Assembly: GCF_022429645.1 (NCBI RefSeq)
Contig: NZ_CP092480.1
Location: forward strand, 771,501-835,500
From: Lutibacter sp. A80
GTDB lineage: Bacteria; Bacteroidota; Bacteroidia; Flavobacteriales; Flavobacteriaceae
Direction of reading: 5' to 3'
Length of the DNA: 64,000 bases
This document shows, piece by piece, positions 8,544 through 17,496 of this stretch. The position numbers were made by a program, and so were the translations under genes. Within the stretch, counting starts at the first letter, position 1, and each line of letters starts with the position of its first letter. Below the pieces are notes generated by a model that saw nothing but the letters and a program-made list of their open reading frames with translations, was not told where the DNA came from and did no database searches.

Positions 8544-9290
8544 TTAGGTTAACATACCACCATCAACACTTAATGTTTGTCCTGTTATATATGAACTCAT
8601 ATCAGATGCTAAAAACACACAAGCATTTGCTATATCTTCTGGAGTACCTCCTCGTTTTAATGGAATAGCATTTCTCCACTCTTTAACAGTATCTTCGGGT
8701 AAACTTGCTGTCATTTCAGTTTCAATAAAACCAGGAGCAACTACATTACTTCTAATATTTCTAGAACCCAATTCTAAAGCAACAGATTTAGAAAAACCAA
8801 CAATACCTGCTTTAGAAGCTGCATAATTTGTTTGACCAGCATTTCCTTTTAATCCAACTACAGAACTCATATTAATAATTGAGCCAGCACGTTGCTTCAT
8901 CATTGGTCTAATTACTGCTTTTGTTAAATTAAATACCGATTTTAAATTAACTTCAATTACTTTATCAAAATCTTCTTCAGTAATACGCATTAACAAATTA
9001 TCTTTTGTAATTCCAGCGTTATTTATTAAAATGTCAATAGTTCCAAATTCTTTTAATACGTCTGCTGCCAATTCTTGAGCTGCATCAAAATTAGCTGCAT
9101 TTGATTGGTAACCTTTTGCTTTTACGCCATACGTTTCTAATTCCTTTTCTAATGCAATAGCTGCATCTACAGACGAACTGTAAGTAAATGCTACATTTGC
9201 GCCTTGTTTTGCAAATACTTGAGCAATTCCCTTCCCTATTCCTCTAGTTGCACCAGTAATTAAAGCTGTTTTATTATTTAAAAGTTTCAT
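8544..9290 (-). CDS. fabG: 3-oxoacyl-[acyl-carrier-protein] reductase FabG
   Basis: The 248-aa short-chain dehydrogenase reduces 3-oxoacyl-ACP with NADPH in fatty acid elongation. Visible motifs are the Rossmann TGATRGIG at 12-19, NNAG at 90-93, a catalytic Asn in VNLKSVF, Ser143 (NMSSVVG), and YAASK with Tyr156 and Lys160. The C-terminal ITGQTLSVDGGM is typical of FabG. Length is normal. Other fatty acid synthesis genes are not adjacent, so a specialised reductase cannot be excluded, but sequence features agree best with housekeeping FabG. A TATATTTG box lies upstream at 9327-9334. Confidence 0.92.
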   Translation of the reverse strand: MKLLNNKTALITGATRGIGKGIAQVFAKQGANVAFTYSSSVDAAIALEKELETYGVKAKGYQSNAANFDAAQELAADVLKEFGTIDILINNAGITKDNLLMRITEEDFDKVIEVNLKSVFNLTKAVIRPMMKQRAGSIINMSSVVGLKGNAGQTNYAASKAGIVGFSKSVALELGSRNIRSNVVAPGFIETEMTASLPEDTVKEWRNAIPLKRGGTPEDIANACVFLASDMSSYITGQTLSVDGGMLT

Positions 9291-9326
9291 TCTTTTTAAT
9301 TTTTAATAGTGATTGTAATTATAAAT

Positions 9327-9334
9327 CAAATATA
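9327..9334 (-). promoter_or_regulatory. Putative -7 box of fabG
   Basis: TATATTTG on the minus strand matches TAnnTTTG, 36 bp upstream of the fabG ATG. No properly spaced TTG was found, so it is only a candidate. Confidence 0.35.
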
Positions 9335-9345
9335 CATAATTGATA

Positions 9346-9373
9346 TAAAAAAGACTGCTTTTAAAACAGTCTC
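9346..9373 (-). terminator. Terminator after the GH31 gene
   Basis: On the minus strand AGACTG and CAGTCT pair around an AT-rich loop and are followed by TTTTTTA. It lies about 70 bp past the GH31 stop codon. Confidence 0.65.
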
Positions 9374-9443
9374 TTTATTACTTTGTTAAAATCTATTAAT
9401 TTAATGTCAAAATTAAATAGTAATACATTTTAAAATTTAATTA

Positions 9444-11843
9444 TTATTCACTTGTAATATAAATTTCTCTAAATTCTTTAGTAACATCAAATGTTACATT
9501 ACCATTGATATTAGAAATATCAATTTCTTCATTATCAATTTCAATTTTTTGTATTTTAAATGGTAACCCGTGAATATTTATTTTAAAAGTATTATATGGT
9601 GAAATATATTTCCCTGATTTAAATTGTTGTATTGTTAATGAATCATCTTTACCAACTTGAGTAAAATTTCTTAAACTGTACCTTCCTTTTTTATAATCAT
9701 ACCCATCGTGTGCATCTTCATAAACTTCAGAAGTTTCTTTACCATTTTTATAATATAAATCTAACACCAGCTGATCTATTTCTTTTTCTCCAACATATTG
9801 TTGCACAGGATATTTAGGGATAATTGCTCCTTCTTTAATAAAAATTGGCATGCTATCAATATCAGCATCAACCCATAATTCTTCACCTCCTGTTACAATT
9901 GAACTATCCCAGAAATTATACCATTTCCCTCTAGGAATATACATACGTCTTCCTTTAGAATTTGCTTCTAAAATTGGACAAATCAATATTTTTTCTCCAA
10001 AAATAAACTCATCATTTCTATAATGTGTGTGCGGATCTTTTTGATCGAATAACACCAATGATTTTAAAATTGGAATTCCTTCATTAGTATATTTCCAAAA
10101 AGAAGAATATAAATAAGGTAATAATTGATATCTAATTTCAATAAATTTTCTAACAATATCTGTTATCGTTGATCCAAATACCCAAGGTTCTTGATCTCCG
10201 TGATCTCCTGAAGAATGTACTCTACAAAATGGGTGAAAAACACCTAATTGAATCCAACGCGCAAATAATTCTCCTGTTGGTTGTTCAGCAAAACCACCTA
10301 TATCTGACCCTGAAAAAGAGAAACCAGACATACATAAACGTTGTGCTTGTTGATTTGCAATTGATAAATGATCCCAAGTTGCAACATTATCACCTGTCCA
10401 AGTAGACGTATAGCGTTGTGTTCCAGAATAAGCAGCTCTTGTTATTACAAATGGGCGTTTTGGATAGCTAAATTTCTTTAAACCATGATATGTTGCACGT
10501 GCCATTTGCATACCGTAAACATTATGTGCTTTTCTATGGCTACATTGATTTCCATCATAGTCATGACGAACATCATCTGGAAAAGATTTTCCAGGAACAT
10601 CCATTACTGCAGGTTCGTTCATATCATTCCAAACTCCATTTACCCCAATTTCTTCAATTAATTCTTTAAATAATTCTGACCACCACTCACGTACTTCTGG
10701 ATTTGTGTAGTCTGGAAAATAACATTCTCCTGGCCAAACTTTTCCTTTCATATACGGACCATCTGCTCGTTTACAAAAATAATCGTTCTCTAAACCTTCT
10801 TTAAAAACACTGTATTCAGGATCAATTTTAATTCCTGGATCTATAATTGCAATTGTTTTAAAACCATCATCTGCAAGTTCTTTCACCATTCTTTTTGGTT
10901 CTGGAAAATACTCTTTATTCCAAGTAAAACATCTAAAACCTTCCATATAGTCAATATCTAAATATAAGGCATCACAAGGAATTTGTAGCTCTCTAAATTT
11001 TGCAGCAAGATCTTTAACTTTACTTTCCGGATAATAGCTCCATTTACATTGGTGAAAACCTAGAGCCCATAAAGGTGGCATATGTTGTGGCCTCCCTGTT
11101 AAGTCGGTATAATTAGAAACAACATCTTTCATTTCTGGTCCATACATAAAATAGTAGTTCATTTCACCACCATCTGCCCAAAAACTAGTTACATTTCTTT
11201 TTTCACTACAAAAATCGAAATGCGTTTTAAAAGTATTATCAAAAAATACTCCATAAGATTTATTTTTGTGCAAAGCTGTATAAAATGGTATGGCCTTATA
11301 AATTGGATCTGTACCTCTAACATAAGCATACGAATCTGTAACCCAATTTTGAAAGCGTTTTCCTTTTAAGTTATTTTCTACAGGTTTGTCTCCTAAACCA
11401 TAATAATTTTCACCTTGTTGAGCTGCTAATGACATTTTTACAATATCACCTCCAAAATGATAACTTTCTTCCCAATGAAATCCTATTTCATCTTCTAAAA
11501 TTAAAGAATTATCTTTAGCATCAAAAATGGATTTTCTCATATCTTCTTTAGAAATATGACAAATTAATTTTGCTGTTGTAATTATATATTTTTTATCGTC
11601 TTCTGTAATTTCTAAATGATTATATCCTTTACTTGCATACATTGTAATTCCGTAAGAAAAATCATTTTCAAACAAACCTGTTGTACTATATCTAAAGCGC
11701 AAAACACTGTCTCTTTCAACTGTAAGTTGTAACACTACATTATTCTCGCTTTTAAAATAAAGAATATTTACATGTTTTTTATAAAAAATTATTTTTGAAG
11801 GGTATAAATTCCCTTTATATTCTAATTCGGTACTTAAAATCAT
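9444..11843 (-). CDS. Glycoside hydrolase family 31 alpha-glucosidase
   Basis: The 799-aa protein has an N-terminal beta-sandwich (about 1-240), a (beta/alpha)8 GH31 catalytic domain (about 250-600) and a C-terminal beta domain. The catalytic nucleophile is Asp407 in WNDMNEPAV and the acid/base is Asp485 in TWTGDNVATWDHL. No signal peptide is seen, so it should act in the cytoplasm on alpha-linked gluco-oligosaccharides. It lies downstream of the glycogen operon on the same strand, but a strong hairpin after glgB and a TAGGTTTG box suggest its own transcript. It could trim malto-oligosaccharides released from the alpha-glucan; substrate specificity within GH31 is not resolved. Confidence 0.9.
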   Translation of the reverse strand: MILSTELEYKGNLYPSKIIFYKKHVNILYFKSENNVVLQLTVERDSVLRFRYSTTGLFENDFSYGITMYASKGYNHLEITEDDKKYIITTAKLICHISKEDMRKSIFDAKDNSLILEDEIGFHWEESYHFGGDIVKMSLAAQQGENYYGLGDKPVENNLKGKRFQNWVTDSYAYVRGTDPIYKAIPFYTALHKNKSYGVFFDNTFKTHFDFCSEKRNVTSFWADGGEMNYYFMYGPEMKDVVSNYTDLTGRPQHMPPLWALGFHQCKWSYYPESKVKDLAAKFRELQIPCDALYLDIDYMEGFRCFTWNKEYFPEPKRMVKELADDGFKTIAIIDPGIKIDPEYSVFKEGLENDYFCKRADGPYMKGKVWPGECYFPDYTNPEVREWWSELFKELIEEIGVNGVWNDMNEPAVMDVPGKSFPDDVRHDYDGNQCSHRKAHNVYGMQMARATYHGLKKFSYPKRPFVITRAAYSGTQRYTSTWTGDNVATWDHLSIANQQAQRLCMSGFSFSGSDIGGFAEQPTGELFARWIQLGVFHPFCRVHSSGDHGDQEPWVFGSTITDIVRKFIEIRYQLLPYLYSSFWKYTNEGIPILKSLVLFDQKDPHTHYRNDEFIFGEKILICPILEANSKGRRMYIPRGKWYNFWDSSIVTGGEELWVDADIDSMPIFIKEGAIIPKYPVQQYVGEKEIDQLVLDLYYKNGKETSEVYEDAHDGYDYKKGRYSLRNFTQVGKDDSLTIQQFKSGKYISPYNTFKINIHGLPFKIQKIEIDNEEIDISNINGNVTFDVTKEFREIYITSE

Positions 11844-11868
11844 ATTTTACATTCATTTTTTAGTAGTG

Positions 11869-11876
11869 CAAACCTA
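11869..11876 (-). promoter_or_regulatory. Putative -7 box of the GH31 gene
   Basis: TAGGTTTG on the minus strand fits the TAnnTTTG consensus, 26 bp upstream of the start codon and downstream of the glgB terminator. No TTG at the usual spacing was found. Confidence 0.35.
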
Positions 11877-11921
11877 CTAATTTTTATCATATTAAAAACT
11901 AAATAAATTGCTAAAAAAACA

Positions 11922-11957
11922 CCATTAATAATTAAATAAATTAAAAATTAATGGTGT
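11922..11957 (-). terminator. Terminator of the glycogen operon after glgB
   Basis: ACACCATTAAT and ATTAATGGTGT form an 11-bp stem with a 7-nt poly-T on the minus strand, 27 bp past the glgB stop. It separates glgB from the GH31 gene. Confidence 0.7.
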
Positions 11958-11983
11958 AAATAAGGTTATAATTTAAAAATATA

Positions 11984-13891
11984 CTATTTTATCTCAAAAA
12001 TGGCGATTCCTAACGGAGATAACTTAATTTCAGCTGAATACGGTTTATTATTCCAAGAAACTGCTTTACTTGTTAACATTCTAGGGTTCCCAACTCCACT
12101 ACCACCAAACTTAACATTATCACTATTAAAAATTTCTTTTAATTTTAATTTTGATGGAAGACCAATTCTGTATTTTTCTATAATATTTGGAGTAAAATTA
12201 CATACAACTACTAAATTATCTTTTTCATTATTTCCTTTTCTAATATAAGAAATAACTGAATTTTCAGCATCGTCTAAACTAATCCACTCAAAACCTTCTT
12301 GACTAAAACCTTTTTCAAATAATGCAGGTTTAGATCTATATAAAGTGTTTAGTTCTTTATAGAAGTTTTGTAAATCTTTATGAGATTTATATTGCAACAT
12401 GTGCCAATCTAAACTTTCTTGAAAATTCCATTCGTTTTGTTGACCAAACTCACCACCCATAAACAATAATTTTGTTCCAGGATGTGTAAACATATAACCA
12501 TACATTAATCTAAGGTTGGCAAAACGTTGCCATTCATCTCCTGGCATTCTTCCTAAAATAGATTTTTTACCATATACTACTTCATCGTGAGAAAGTGGTA
12601 ACATAAAATTTTCTGTAAAAGCATAAGCTAAACTAAAAGTAATATCATTTTGATGGTATTTTCTATACACAGGATCTTTAGTAAAATACTCTAAGGTGTC
12701 GTGCATCCATCCCATCATCCATTTCATACCAAAGCCTAAACCACCCATATTTGTTGGTTTAGAAACCATTGGAAATGCAGTAGATTCTTCGGCAATTGTT
12801 TGAACATCTGGAAACGATTTGTAAACCTCTTCGTTTAATTCCTTTAAAAATGATATTACAGCTAAATTTTCATTTCCTCCATATATATTAGGTTCCCATT
12901 CACCATCTTCACGCGAATAATCTAAAAATAACATTGAAGCAACGGCATCTACTCTTAAGCCATCTACATGGTATTGGTCTAACCAAAATATAGCATTACT
13001 TATTAAAAAAGAGCGTACTTCATTACGTTCGTAATTAAAAATTAAACTTTTCCAATCTTGATGATAGCCTTTACGTTTATCTGGGTGTTCATACAATTCA
13101 GAACCATCAAAATACCCTAAACCATGTGCATCTTCTGGAAAATGAGAAGGTACCCAGTCTAAAATTATTCCAATTCCACTTTCATGTAATTTATCTACTA
13201 AGTATTTAAATTCATCTGGATATCCAAATCGTGATGTTGGAGCAAAATAACCTGTAATTTGGTATCCCCAAGATGGATCGTAAGGATATTCCATAATTGG
13301 CATAAATTCTACATGTGTAAAATTCATTTCTTTTACGTAAGCTACTAAATCATCAGCCAATTCAAAATATGATAAAAACCTATCTTCTGTAGCATGGCGT
13401 TTCCAAGATCCTAGATGTACTTCATATACAGAATATGGAGCATCTATAGCATTGTGATCTTTTCTTGTTTTTAACCATTTTTTATCTTTCCACTGGTAAT
13501 TATCTTCCCACACAACAGAAGCTGTTTTAGGAGGATGTTCACATCTTCTAGCATAAGGATCTGCTTTTTCAGATATATAACCATTATTATTTGAATGAAT
13601 TTTATATTTATAATTCATTCCTTTTTCTACAAGTGGGATAAAACCTTCCCAAATTCCAGATGAATCCCAGCGTACATTTAATTGGTGTTCTCCATCTTTC
13701 CATCCATTAAAATCTCCAATTACAGAAACTTGATTTGCTGTTGGAGCCCAAACAGCAAAATAAACACCTTCTACCCCATTTACTGTGGTAATATGTGAAC
13801 CAAATTTTTCAAATAATCTGTAGTGTTTTCCTGCTTTAAAAAGGTTGATATCAAAATCGGTAAATAAGCTATATGGTTGTACGTTTGTCAT
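11984..13891 (-). CDS. glgB: 1,4-alpha-glucan branching enzyme
   Basis: The 635-aa GH13 enzyme introduces alpha-1,6 branches into alpha-1,4-glucan. An N-terminal CBM48 domain (about 35-115, with GVYFAVWAPTANQVSVIGDFNGW) precedes the barrel. The nucleophile is Asp315 in DGLRVDAV, the acid Glu368 in IAEEST, and the transition-state Asp lies in PLSHDEVV. The start overlaps nothing but follows the maltokinase stop by 3 bp, which implies translational coupling and one operon with glgE, glgC and the GT4 synthase. It is the last gene before a terminator. Length and motifs are normal. Confidence 0.95.
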   Translation of the reverse strand: MTNVQPYSLFTDFDINLFKAGKHYRLFEKFGSHITTVNGVEGVYFAVWAPTANQVSVIGDFNGWKDGEHQLNVRWDSSGIWEGFIPLVEKGMNYKYKIHSNNNGYISEKADPYARRCEHPPKTASVVWEDNYQWKDKKWLKTRKDHNAIDAPYSVYEVHLGSWKRHATEDRFLSYFELADDLVAYVKEMNFTHVEFMPIMEYPYDPSWGYQITGYFAPTSRFGYPDEFKYLVDKLHESGIGIILDWVPSHFPEDAHGLGYFDGSELYEHPDKRKGYHQDWKSLIFNYERNEVRSFLISNAIFWLDQYHVDGLRVDAVASMLFLDYSREDGEWEPNIYGGNENLAVISFLKELNEEVYKSFPDVQTIAEESTAFPMVSKPTNMGGLGFGMKWMMGWMHDTLEYFTKDPVYRKYHQNDITFSLAYAFTENFMLPLSHDEVVYGKKSILGRMPGDEWQRFANLRLMYGYMFTHPGTKLLFMGGEFGQQNEWNFQESLDWHMLQYKSHKDLQNFYKELNTLYRSKPALFEKGFSQEGFEWISLDDAENSVISYIRKGNNEKDNLVVVCNFTPNIIEKYRIGLPSKLKLKEIFNSDNVKFGGSGVGNPRMLTSKAVSWNNKPYSAEIKLSPLGIAIFEIK

Positions 13892-13894
13892 AAA

Positions 13895-15523
13895 TTAATT
13901 ATTAATAAGGTTTGAAATTCCTTTTAAAGGAATTACAGCCCAAGCTGGCCGTGAATTTAATTCGTAACCTAATTCGTATATTGCTTTTTCTAACAAACAA
14001 TATTCTAGCATAAAGTTACGCTCTTGTCTATAGCCAATATTTAAATTAGCTTGTTCTACAGTATTTATATAGGTTTCTAAAAAAACACCTGTAAAATATG
14101 CGTATAATAATTCTGCTGCATTAAAAAGTGCTTTTTGAGATTTATTATACTTGTTTTTATTGTCAAAAATTGTTGCATAAATTGCATAATGAAATGATCG
14201 AAAAAGTCCTGCAACATCTTTCATTGGAGGTTGTTTTACTTGTCTATCTCTAATAGTACTTTCTGGTTCACCTTCAAAATCTAAAATATAAAAATCTTCA
14301 TTATGCACTAAAATTTGACCTAAATGATAATCTCCATGAACTCTAATACGCTCACCTTTTAATTTAGTCCAATCAAATTTTAAAAACCTACTTCGTATCA
14401 AACTTTTTTTACACAGTAAATCCTTTGCCATTTCTAGGCTATAATCATCTAACTTATGTAAATTGTTTTCTATACTATTTAATCTATTTTGAAACTGGTA
14501 AATCATTCTATTTTTTAACCAAACAGAGTAATCTCCATTAAAATGTGTAGGTGTAAAAGCAGTATCTTCAAACTCTGAACCTAAATTAATATGCATTTCA
14601 GCTGTGCGTTTCGCTAAAACTTTAATTTTTAAAAATATACTTAATCCTACCCAATCTATAATTCTATGTGGAATATCATGTATTTTTAAACTTTTATAAA
14701 GTTCGGGTTCTGGTAAATTATTTATATCAATATTTTTAGTATCTAAAGTCTCAAAAATTTTATCAATTTTCGTTAAAAAAACATCCCAAGCATCTCCTTC
14801 ATTTTCAATTAGTTCTTGCATCACTGCAATAGTTACAACTTCTTCATCTTTATCTATTAAATTAATACTTCCCAAGTACCTTGGTGTATTTTTAAAATCT
14901 TTAATATCTGTCAAGAACCTATTCATTTCATAATCTGGATTCTTGTTAGCAAAAATTCTACGAAAGAATTTTAACACATACTTATCATTAAAAATTAATG
15001 AAGTATTACTTTGTTCTAACCCCATTAATCTAGAAGAAGTATAAGTGATATTAGAAAATAAATCACTTTTATGATACCTTACTTTAGTTTTATCAACTTG
15101 TTCAGCATTAGAAATACGTTCAAAAACAAGTTTTCTAAATGCTTCTAAATTTACTGCATCTATAATATATCCACTTTGATTTTTTATACTTACAGGAAGA
15201 ATTCTATCTTTTTTTGCAAAATTTTCATCTGAAACAAATGCAATTGGAATAAAATAATGGTGGAAAAATGCTTCAACAAAATCTACTTCTAAAATCAACC
15301 CAAAATACACTTCATTATTTTGTTGAATTCTAAAATATTCAGCTAATTCTATATATTTAATCTTACTTGCCTTACCTCCATACCATCGTTGTTTAACAAT
15401 GTAATTTTCGAGTACATCAGACAAAAATACTTTTAAAAAGTCTTTGTTATCTAATAATTCTTCCCAGGCAACATCAAAATTATACATTGTAGTTAAGTTA
15501 GAATTTATAGCATCTTCACTCAT
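13895..15523 (-). CDS. Maltokinase (Pep2/Mak-like)
   Basis: The 542-aa protein looks like a stand-alone maltokinase, which phosphorylates maltose to maltose 1-phosphate with ATP. The N-cap region has RWYGGKAS at 46-53, equivalent to the RWFxGK found in maltokinases. The kinase C-lobe has the catalytic loop HGDYHLGQ at 396-403 and the metal-binding DFEGEP at 415-420. In many bacteria this domain is fused to trehalose synthase; here it is separate and no TreS gene is in the window. It sits 8 bp after glgE and 3 bp before glgB, so maltose 1-phosphate should feed directly to GlgE. Maltose as substrate is inferred from family and context. Confidence 0.85.
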   Translation of the reverse strand: MSEDAINSNLTTMYNFDVAWEELLDNKDFLKVFLSDVLENYIVKQRWYGGKASKIKYIELAEYFRIQQNNEVYFGLILEVDFVEAFFHHYFIPIAFVSDENFAKKDRILPVSIKNQSGYIIDAVNLEAFRKLVFERISNAEQVDKTKVRYHKSDLFSNITYTSSRLMGLEQSNTSLIFNDKYVLKFFRRIFANKNPDYEMNRFLTDIKDFKNTPRYLGSINLIDKDEEVVTIAVMQELIENEGDAWDVFLTKIDKIFETLDTKNIDINNLPEPELYKSLKIHDIPHRIIDWVGLSIFLKIKVLAKRTAEMHINLGSEFEDTAFTPTHFNGDYSVWLKNRMIYQFQNRLNSIENNLHKLDDYSLEMAKDLLCKKSLIRSRFLKFDWTKLKGERIRVHGDYHLGQILVHNEDFYILDFEGEPESTIRDRQVKQPPMKDVAGLFRSFHYAIYATIFDNKNKYNKSQKALFNAAELLYAYFTGVFLETYINTVEQANLNIGYRQERNFMLEYCLLEKAIYELGYELNSRPAWAVIPLKGISNLINN

Positions 15524-15531
15524 TTTACTAC

Positions 15532-17472
15532 TTATTTTGTTATTTTAAATATATGAAATGGTATAGATGTGTGTAATTTTATATAATTCCATTCATCATG
15601 CCAATCATACGTTATTTCAGTTATTAAATCCGTAACTTTTAAATGATGACCAAATCCAATACCCAAATCATGTAAAGGTACTTTTAGCATACCTTGTTGC
15701 GTATTGTATTCGTCTAAACTAATAATAATTAACAGTTCATTTTCTTTAGCATCATCCCATTTGTAAAATGCAATTAAATTATCATTGTTTATAGAACAGA
15801 ACTTAATATTATTGGTTTGCTGTAATGCTTTATGTGTATTACGTATTTTATTAACTTTCGTTATTATTGATGTTAATTTATTTTGTTTAAACCAATCGTA
15901 ATTACAAATTTGAAATTTTTCTGAATTTAAATACTCTTCTTTACCTATAATAGCTTCATCAATCATTTGTTCAAAAACAGGTCCATAAATTCCAATATTA
16001 GAACTTAAGGTAGCTGCCAAAACATAACGTTGCATATATTTAGATTCGTTTGCACCTTGTAAATGAAACGGATTAATATCTGGTGTATTTGGCCAAAAAT
16101 TAGGTCTCATATACTCTTTTTGATCTGTTTTTGTTAACTCTTCAACATACTCGGTAATTTCATGTTTATTATTTCTCCAAGTAAAATAAGTATATGATTG
16201 TGTGTAGCCCTCTTTAGCAAGTTGCTGCATTACTTTAGGCATTGTAAAAGCTTCTGCTAAAAATATAACATCTGGATATTTAGCTTTTACTTTAGAAATA
16301 ATCCAATTCCAAAAATAAAATGGTTTAGTATGTGGGTTATCAACTCTAAATACTTTAATACCACAATTAATCCAATAATATAAAGTATCTAAGCATTCAT
16401 CCCATAAACTTTCAAAATCTTCACTTTCCCAATATATTGGTAAAATATCTTGGTATTTTTTTGGCGGATTTTCAGCATATTGTACTGTTCCATCTGGTCT
16501 CCATTTAAACCAAGATGGATGCTCTTTTACCCAAGGATGATCTGGTGCAGCTTGCAATGCATAATCCATGGCAACTTCTATACCTAATTTTGAAGCTTTT
16601 TTAACAAGAGCTTTAAAATCTTGAACAGTACCTAATTGTGGATGAATACTTTTATGTCCACCATCTTTTGATCCAATTCCCCAACAAGAGCCCACATCTC
16701 CATCAAAAGCCTCTGTAGTATTATTTTTCCCTTTTCTATTTACTTCTCCAATTGGATGAACAGGAGGAAAATACAATGTATCAAAGCCCATTTCTGCCAC
16801 TTTTGGCAGTAATTTTTCACAGTCTTTAAATGTACCGTGTACATTGTCTTTTTGTGATGCTGAACGTGGAAAAAGCTCATACCAAGTACTAAACCTTGCT
16901 TTTAATCTATCTACATATACGTAAAGTTCTTTAGAAGTATTAACTAATTTTTTTTCTGGATATTTTAAAAATATGGTATATAATTTTTGACTTGTTGCTT
17001 CTTTAATTGCATCATTATATTTAGAAGTGTCTGAAAAAAATCCAATTAACTTTTTTAAGTATTTTTTTTCTGAAACAGTTGCTTTTTTTTCACATTTTTT
17101 TAAAAAATCTAAACCTTCTAATAATTCTGAATGTACTATTTGGTGATCGTCAATTTTTCTATGAATTCCATGTTGCCAATTTAAGGCATAATCTACCCAT
17201 CCAATAATTTTGTAAGCAAACACCCCTTGTTTATCAACCGTAAAAGAAGCACACCAATTATTATTATCTCTTGGTTGCATTCTAATTTCACTCCATTTTT
17301 TAGATTTTTCGTGTTTATAAAGTACTCCGGCAGCAATAATATCATGACCATCTGCTAACACATCCGCATTAACATTAACAACCTCATTTACAACACGTTT
17401 TATTTGAAAATCCCCATTATTTAATTGAGGTGTAATATTTTCAATTAAAACTCTTCTTTGATTCTTCTGCAT
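15532..17472 (-). CDS. glgE: Alpha-1,4-glucan:maltose-1-phosphate maltosyltransferase
   Basis: The 646-aa GH13 subfamily 3 enzyme transfers maltose from alpha-maltose 1-phosphate to the non-reducing end of alpha-1,4-glucan. An N-terminal beta-sandwich and helical insert (about 1-190) precede the barrel. The diagnostic FRVDNPHTKPF carries the nucleophile Asp378, and Glu407 in LAEAFT is the acid/base. NPHTKP and the GDVGSCWGIGSKDGGHKS loop distinguish GlgE from other GH13 members such as trehalose synthase. It lies between glgC and the maltokinase with gaps of 24 and 8 bp, so the pathway genes are in one transcript. Confidence 0.93.
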   Translation of the reverse strand: MQKNQRRVLIENITPQLNNGDFQIKRVVNEVVNVNADVLADGHDIIAAGVLYKHEKSKKWSEIRMQPRDNNNWCASFTVDKQGVFAYKIIGWVDYALNWQHGIHRKIDDHQIVHSELLEGLDFLKKCEKKATVSEKKYLKKLIGFFSDTSKYNDAIKEATSQKLYTIFLKYPEKKLVNTSKELYVYVDRLKARFSTWYELFPRSASQKDNVHGTFKDCEKLLPKVAEMGFDTLYFPPVHPIGEVNRKGKNNTTEAFDGDVGSCWGIGSKDGGHKSIHPQLGTVQDFKALVKKASKLGIEVAMDYALQAAPDHPWVKEHPSWFKWRPDGTVQYAENPPKKYQDILPIYWESEDFESLWDECLDTLYYWINCGIKVFRVDNPHTKPFYFWNWIISKVKAKYPDVIFLAEAFTMPKVMQQLAKEGYTQSYTYFTWRNNKHEITEYVEELTKTDQKEYMRPNFWPNTPDINPFHLQGANESKYMQRYVLAATLSSNIGIYGPVFEQMIDEAIIGKEEYLNSEKFQICNYDWFKQNKLTSIITKVNKIRNTHKALQQTNNIKFCSINNDNLIAFYKWDDAKENELLIIISLDEYNTQQGMLKVPLHDLGIGFGHHLKVTDLITEITYDWHDEWNYIKLHTSIPFHIFKITK

Positions 17473-17496
17473 ATAAAAAAATAATTAATATCTAAT

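Noticed and set aside
12000..12248. Plus-strand open frame in glgB
   Set aside because: It is a shadow of the branching enzyme's C-terminus on the minus strand.
15532..17472. GlgE gene as a trehalose synthase or generic alpha-amylase
   Set aside because: FRVDNPHTKPF and the long N-terminal domain are specific for GlgE, and the operon context agrees.
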